Below, in pieces: positions 33,090-38,173 of a DNA stretch of 38,173 bases. Positions within the stretch are counted from its first letter, which is position 1, and each line of letters opens with the position of its first letter. Below the pieces are notes generated by a model, which saw only the letters and a program-made list of their open reading frames with translations, was not told the DNA's origin and did no database searches. The DNA comes from Parastagonospora avenae f. sp. tritici 18332-5 (lineage: Eukaryota; Ascomycota; Dothideomycetes; Pleosporales; Phaeosphaeriaceae), in NCBI GenBank assembly GCA_022559985.1, contig JAFJTR010000147.1:1-38173 (forward strand), read 5' to 3'. The position numbers and the translations under genes are program-made.

Positions 33090-34817
33090 ATGTTTCAGAT
33101 TGCTGATACCGTGGACGATGTTGTCAGTCTTGTGGAGGAGGCGCGCAAATCTTCCGAAGCACAACTGAGGTCCAAGCAACCATTCGAAGTCGCCCTTGAT
33201 CATGAAGCGACACAGAGAGATGAAGATTGGAAAGCTACAACGCAGATCAAGATGACCCTCGTATGTCTGGCAATAGTCTCGCTTGCTGTGGCGCTCGACG
33301 CCACAATACTAGTTACTGCTCTGCCGGTCAGTCAAGCTATTCTGTCCAATACATTCTGTCCAATACAACGGAAGCTGACTTATCGTGTATAGATGCTCGC
33401 CACTGCATTAAACGGCACCGCAAACGAGACTTTCTGGGCTGGCTCAGCTTATCTCTTGACCAGCGCAGTGTTTCAACCCATACTTGTCGCTCTCTCTGAC
33501 GTGCTCGGCCGCCGGGAAATCCTCTTTGCAGCACTCGTGCTTTTCTCCGCCGGCACTATCATGTGCTGCCTCGCCAACGACTTCCGCGTACTCCTAGCAG
33601 GTCGTGCCGTCCAGGGCATTGGGGGTGGAGGGATCATTGTGATGAATCTGATCATCATGACCGACGTGATTCCACTGCGCTTTCGACCTAAGTACAACGG
33701 CGTCTCGCAGGTGGCTTGGGCACTGGGGACAATCATAGGCCCTATCATTGGTGGTGTTATTGCGGACAAAACAACCTGGCGCTGGCTGTTTATTTTGAAC
33801 TTCCCATTCTGCGGGATCGGGCTGTTGATGGTCCCATTTGTTATTCGCATTGGTCGCAGCCGCGAGTCTGTGAGAGTAGGCCTGTCCGACTTTGACTGGC
33901 TCGGCTCCTGCCTCTTCATCGCGAGCAGCACTTCTCTGCTCATCGGACTTTCATGGGGAGGGCATCAGTACCCATGGGATGGCTACAAGACACTCGTACC
34001 TCTGTGTCTTGGTGCTGGAGGCTTGTTGATCACTGTACTGTGGGAGGTCTCCCTCGCCAAAGAACCATTTATTTGCAGAACCATCCTGCGCGATCGATCG
34101 CTCATGACAGCTTATCTCTGCACCCTCATTCAGGGCCTGACTCTTTATGGGGCGATCTACTACCTGGCTTTGCTACTTCTGAGTGTACAGGCTCGACAGC
34201 CATTAAACACTGGCCTTGTCCTTCTTCCAATCGGATGCGGGCTTGTACCAGCAAGTTCTCTTTGCGGCCTGGCCATCTCGCGTTTAGGCAAATGGCGCTG
34301 GGCTGTGTGGGCGGGGTGGGCGCTGAACACGCTTGCTATGGGACTTCTCATCTTGCTGCGCACAACGACTTCCATTGTGGCCATGGTCTTTCTCTTCTTG
34401 ATTCTTGGCCTCGGACAAGGCGGACTTCTGGTTGGACACAACTTCGCCGTACAGGCGTTGGCCACGGTCGAAGACGTAGCCAGTGCGACTGCGTTATTCG
34501 CATTCATGCGAGGACTAGGTCTTTGCTTGGGTGTCGTGATTGGAGGCGCTGTCTTCCAGAATCGATTGGCTCTCTATCTATCACAGGCGGGCTTGCCGGC
34601 TACCATCGCCACAAATGCAGAATCCTACATCACAGAGCTCATGTCTCTACCTGCCACGTCTACACAACGGATCGCTGTGACACAGGCATACTCCAACGCC
34701 TTTGAATCACTGTTCCAGGTCATGGCTGGGATTAGTGGACTCGGCCTAATTCTCAGTCTGACGCTGCGCAGCGCGTCTCTCGACAAGATACTCACATTCG
34801 CCCACAAGTTTCGATGA
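33090..34817 (+). CDS. MFS efflux transporter, DHA2-like (14 TM) family
   Basis: Model: exon 1 is 33090-33326, intron is 33327-33392 (66 nt, GTCAGT..GTATAG), exon 2 is 33393-34817; 553 aa. The start MFQIADTVDD at 33090 is the first in-frame ATG. A charged 58-residue cytosolic N-terminus precedes TM1 (LAIVSLAVALDATILVTALP, holding the LDxTI motif of DHA2 pumps). Next come the loop motif SDVLGRREI (motif A), GRAVQGIGGGGIIVMN, and WALGTIIGPIIGG (motif C, typical of drug:H+ antiporters), then many hydrophobic helices to the end. Family members export toxins and secondary metabolites. Its position beside the P450 suggests export of the cluster product, with self-protection as a possible second role. 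Confidence 0.93.
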
Positions 34818-35438
34818 TACGAAAAGAGCTCAAGAGGATTGAAAAGTGCGGCTCCATCCTGTGCTTCCTTAGCGACAGCGAGCAGTGTGGAGCTGATGTG
34901 CGACTTGAGGAAAGCAACGTGTGGACTGAGCTGTGTGGGCGGCAGGTAAATGCAGGTCAACTGTCGTGCTGTCGGTTGCGGGCATCCGGGCAGAATGTGG
35001 AATAGTGACAAGATAGAGATGGTGCGCTTCCGATGGCTGAGCTCCAGACGTTCATCTGGGAATGAAGGTTGACGTTAGGCGCGTGGGGTCGCGCGTCGCG
35101 TCAGCGGCAGGCGCACTGCGGCTGCCCAAGTCTAAGCAATCCGTGGCTGCCACCCCGCAACTCGCCCTACAACGAACACCCACTCGTTTCGAACACACAT
35201 ACACAGCAGCGCATCCAAGAGCCGCTAGGCCGGATGCCGACTGCGGCCGCGGTACAAGCTTGTCCCATCACGCGTCAAGTAGTCCGCGGGCCTCAGGAGT
35301 GGAGGATCGCGCCAACATGCCGGAGAAATGAGCAGAAGGTACAGGTCTAATTTGCGACTCCAGTGACTCTTCTATCGTGTCATGACCGAACGCCATGCCA
35401 CCAGCCTCGACTGTCGTTTCTGCATCGAATTTCAGGTA
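34818..35438. other. Gene-poor 3' flank of the cluster
   Basis: I see no supported gene. The frames at 35062-35350 overlap on the same strand in two frames and are low-complexity (Ala/Arg/Pro-rich), so neither is preferred. The cluster's right border probably falls here. Confidence 0.45.
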
Positions 35439-35510
35439 AGTAGTCACGCGAGTAGTCACGCGAGTAGTCACGCGAGTAGTCACGCGAGTAGTCACGCGAG
35501 TAGTCACGCA
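35439..35510. repeat. 12-bp minisatellite, six near-perfect copies
   Basis: The unit AGTAGTCACGCG is repeated six times without spacers; only the last copy differs (…CGCA). Because 12 is a multiple of three it reads open in several frames (SHAS- or VTTR-type repeats), which explains the artificial open frames here. I see no gene using it. Confidence 0.95.
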
Positions 35511-35699
35511 GGTCACTGGAATCGGCTCTTAGAAAGAAAACCATCACGACAACGCCACCTATACACACAAATAATGTCTGACATACAAATTTCATTGTTG
35601 AATAATGCTCTACGATCCCCGAGTTATGGACTGGTCCTTACAAACTACTTCGCAACATCTAAACTCACAGAAGATCGAACATCCTGCCAAAACTCACCC
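35511..35699. other. No gene recognised
   Basis: This is a short spacer between the minisatellite and the decayed coiled-coil frame. Confidence 0.4.
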
Positions 35700-36148
35700 C
35701 TACAACAAGCCCAATTCAGCCATCCGGTCCACCAACACCTGCGTGTCAGCCTTTGCCTGTCTCGATTCTTCCTCGAAGTGAGCCAGCTGCTCGTTCCGAG
35801 TAGTGAGATAGGTGTTGTTGCTCTAGTGGGTAGTGTTAGTGCGCTTGAAGTCCACGATGCCGGCTAAAAACGCATCCGCCGAACCTTGGTAAGTGTCCTT
35901 GAGATGTTGGATGGTGGCTGCAGAATCAGTGGCTTCATCTTGTCGTACCTCGAGAGCTTGAGTCAGACGAAGAATCTTAGCGGACGATTGGGTCGACTCG
36001 GCCTTTTGATCCTCGAGAGCTTTTTTGAGACTAATAATCTCGGTAGATAATTGGATAGACTCAGTCTGTTGATCCCTGAACGTTTCTTATTCTGGCGGCA
36101 AGAAAGTCCGCGCTGGAGTAGACGTTCAATTTTCGACTTGTACTCCAT
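35700..36148 (-). pseudogene. Decayed coiled-coil protein gene
   Basis: On the minus strand, ATG at 36148 starts MEYKSKIERLLQRGL. The main frame, shifted relative to it, then gives ETFRDQQTESIQLSTEIISL, KKALEDQKAE, ILRLTQALEVRQDEATDSAA and HFEEESRQAKADTQVLVDRM to a stop at 35700-35702. A TAA before ETFRD and a TAG at 35823-35825 interrupt it, plus the frameshift near 36090. The heptad-like Leu/Ile/Ala pattern indicates a coiled coil. The family is unknown; it may be a repeat-family gene damaged by RIP. Confidence 0.45.
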
Positions 36149-37446
36149 ATGTTGGGAGGCTCACTAGTGAAAGGAAATAATGATAACTACAAATGCATTT
36201 GGTACGATTATTGGGTTGGATTGATTGTGAAGGAGGAGAACTACAGAAGAGATGGGCTCAGGGGTTCTGGTCTGAGCGCTGTTCGGACGCTGCGATCAGT
36301 GCGTCTGATCGCGTAGCTGAGATATTGAGAATATCTATGATCCGACACCATGAGATCGTTTTTCGGGTACTGGAGTAATGTCGCAGTCGGTCCCCATTCA
36401 AACCACAAATTTCTCATAAGGTCTGTAGTTGTTTCTTCATATTGACGGTCATTATCCCGAGAATAGAGCATACTCATAGCTTATGCGGTTGAGTTTTGAG
36501 AAGTAGGACAAGGACAAGAAAGTTTAGCCGAAGAAGTAGCAAAGAAGCACTGATGATGTGTTGTTCTGATGATTAGGATAGAACAATAGCGTGACAGCAT
36601 TATATAGCTGCCGGAACTCTGTAGCGCTAACAGCTGCAAATCTACACAGCGAATAGTGTGTTGGCACAGTAGACAGAGTTTTAGAATAACGATCTCTATA
36701 CTAGCACAATGGAGAGTATGCTAGCGACTACAAGGGTCTTTGCTGTATTACTACGGCTACTATAGCCTATTGTCATCAAGGAGACCCTATTAGCGATCTA
36801 GTCGTTCCTCTATAATTCGATGAGAAAGTCTCCAGCACAACACGATGCGCTGTATATACCGAGCATGTACATGTGTCTCGATACGTTGCGCTTTCCAGTC
36901 TTAAGTTAACATTGTTCTTTAACATCAATATGTGAACGAACATCAATTGCTTCACGTTGTGCAGCTGATCGGCTTTGGTGTCAAGATCGACTATGTTTCT
37001 TATTCACATTGAAAGAGCCTGACTCCAATGCCGATCAGCTTTCTCTATAAAGTTAGCTTCTTGTTTGATTACAGTGTGTGAGGTTTTCTGTGAAAGGTAA
37101 CCGCTATTACCTGCACAATCCAGTAGTCACGAGGAGATGGTGCAAATTGGATCCAGCTTCAGATTCGTATGTGGCTATGCTTTACAATGTGACTAACGCA
37201 ATTGCGATATCGGGATCGCCTCCCATATTCACGGGCTGCGAGAGTCACTAAGAATTTCCCTATGCAGAGCCAAGTCGAGGCTCTGCTTCCACGCGCCATG
37301 TCTAAATCATAGGTATGTATATCGCAAACGTGTAGGTTGGAGGTCGCCAATCCATACAAGATTTTGCAAACGATTGGGCCTTTTCTTTCCCGAAGTACAC
37401 GTTCAAGTCCATCATCACCTATCCTGTTTTCACTAATCCCATAGTC
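36149..37446. other. AT-rich, gene-poor stretch
   Basis: No gene is supported. The stretch 36560-36960 is rich in TA dinucleotides and may be old RIP-mutated repeat DNA. An imperfect inverted repeat lies at 36964-37039. Confidence 0.4.
36964..37039. repeat. Imperfect inverted repeat, 20-bp arms
   Basis: GCTGATCGGCTTTGGTGTCA (36964-36983) matches the reverse complement of 37020-37039 at 18 of 20 positions across a 36-base centre. It could be a hairpin or the remnant of a small non-autonomous element. Confidence 0.6.
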
Positions 37447-37677
37447 ATGACGATTTTGCCAATCGAACCGCGAGCTAGACCTCCAGTAATAATCGAAGAG
37501 ACCTGCCCTTGCGACAATGTTGTGACATGCCAGAGCTGTGCTTTGTTTGAATCAGAGTGCCAGCCCTCGCAATTGCGCCGAATACGTGAACAAATCCATG
37601 GACGACATTACGAAGAAGATGTGCGCGTCTCTTTATCGGCATCTGGCCCTGTAAGGTCCTTCCGGGGTTCTTATTAA
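37447..37677 (+). CDS. Small Cys-rich hypothetical protein
   Basis: The frame from ATG at 37447 gives 76 aa. It contains a Cys cluster, TCPCDNVVTCQSCALFESEC, which could bind a metal. A possible donor (GGCCCT-GTAAGG at about 37647) near the end means it could continue in another exon. I recognise no family, and it may be chance. Confidence 0.3.
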   Translation: MTILPIEPRARPPVIIEETCPCDNVVTCQSCALFESECQPSQLRRIREQIHGRHYEEDVRVSLSASGPVRSFRGSY

Positions 37678-37851
37678 TTCGGCAGTGTGCGTTGTAAACT
37701 CGTTTTGCGCCTCCGTCATGGCAGCATTTAGCTTCTCAAGGTATTTTTTCGATTTCTGCTTGAGGGCCCTTTTCCACTCCTTCAACTCAACACCAGGGGC
37801 CCGCCGGACACAGGCCTCGCCTCCACGGCCTGAGGCGGTGTGCAAATGCAT
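37633..37851 (-). CDS. Possible helical basic ORF fragment
   Basis: This minus-strand frame contains ELKEWKRALKQKSKKYLEKL, then NAAMTEAQNEFTTHTAEL, a charged pattern expected of a helical or coiled-coil protein. It overlaps opposite-strand frames and lacks a clear start and family. It may be a remnant of a repeat gene like the one at 35700-36148. Confidence 0.25.
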   Translation of the reverse strand: MHLHTASGRGGEACVRRAPGVELKEWKRALKQKSKKYLEKLNAAMTEAQNEFTTHTAELIRTPEGPYRARCR

Positions 37852-38085
37852 CCGAAACCTTGTCGAGCATAGCGGAAGAGTATCAGTCTCTGAAAGTGCG
37901 CGAGCTTAGGGCTACCAACGACCGTAGCGCGTTTAAGAGGTTCACGGAGATCATAATGCCTATATTTCAAGCTGCAATACAATGATACAGTGATGTTAAG
38001 TGTTACAGTAAATGACAGAAGCAGGTCAATGTTGATAGCATGTTAGGGGCAAGGATGATAACGTGTTGGACACCGTACCGTGGGT

Positions 38086-38118
38086 GACGGCCCAACGAGC
38101 CGGACGGCCCAACGAGCC
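38086..38118. repeat. 16-bp direct duplication near the window edge
   Basis: GACGGCCCAACGAGCC occurs twice (38086-38101 and 38103-38118) with one base between. It may be the edge of a larger repeat cut off by the window. Confidence 0.7.
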
Positions 38119-38173
38119 ACCCGAACACCAAAACCAGCACCTCAACATGAGCCTATTAAGCTACGTACAATAG

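Noticed and set aside
33953..34705. 250-codon plus-strand frame inside the MFS gene
   Set aside because: It overlaps the transporter in another frame; the transporter frame has all MFS motifs, and this one reads as His/Arg/Ser-rich noise.
35439..35510. CRISPR-like array
   Set aside because: It is a spacerless 12-bp tandem repeat in a fungal genome, hence a minisatellite.

Overview
The window reads as filamentous ascomycete (Pezizomycotina) DNA. Genes are split by 44-99 nt introns with GT..AG borders and CTGAC/CTAAT-like branch points. There is a fungal highly reducing (HR) polyketide synthase, a DHA2-type MFS pump and a membrane-anchored P450. The transposon relics (Mutator-like and pogo/Tc1-mariner) are broken mainly by CAA/CAG->TAA/TAG and TGG->TAG changes, the pattern left by repeat-induced point mutation (RIP). 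No bacterial-style operons and no tRNA or rRNA genes were recognised.

Layout. 1-5.0 kb is a transposon graveyard: a pogo-like transposase with one internal stop (782-1822), then an almost textbook Mutator-like element of 3030 bp (1971-5000) with 66-bp terminal inverted repeats, a 9-bp target duplication and a RIP-mutated transposase. 5.2-5.9 kb holds a coiled-coil-like ORF broken by one stop. At 6.25-7.22 kb a two-exon gene encodes a predicted secreted cyclohexadienyl-dehydratase (PheC)-like protein of bacterial type. 7.2-12.7 kb is repeat-rich: a 5'-truncated pogo relic and two promoter-like repeats lie here. 12.9-14.6 kb encodes a probable nuclear protein of 552 aa with two SUMO-interaction-like motifs. 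15.0-17.0 kb has weakly supported small ORFs.

17.3-34.8 kb is the core: a three-repeat Myb-type regulator (17264-18577, minus), a stand-alone FSH1/LovG-type serine hydrolase (19312-20094, plus), a 16-exon HR-PKS of 2487 aa (20375-28707, minus; KS-AT-DH-CMeT-ER-KR-ACP), an 11-exon cytochrome P450 (30574-32680, minus) and a divergently transcribed MFS transporter (33090-34817, plus). I assembled the intron-exon models by hand; each coding sum is a multiple of three and keeps all signature motifs in frame. 34.8-38.2 kb is again repeat-rich and gene-poor.

How the genes would work together (inference): the PKS builds a C-methylated, highly reduced chain on its own carrier domain. It has no built-in release domain, so the neighbouring FSH1 hydrolase is the natural candidate to cut the product free. 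The P450 would oxidise it and the MFS pump would export it. The Myb protein is a possible local regulator. I do not recognise the product; the set is smaller than, and different from, well-known clusters such as lovastatin.
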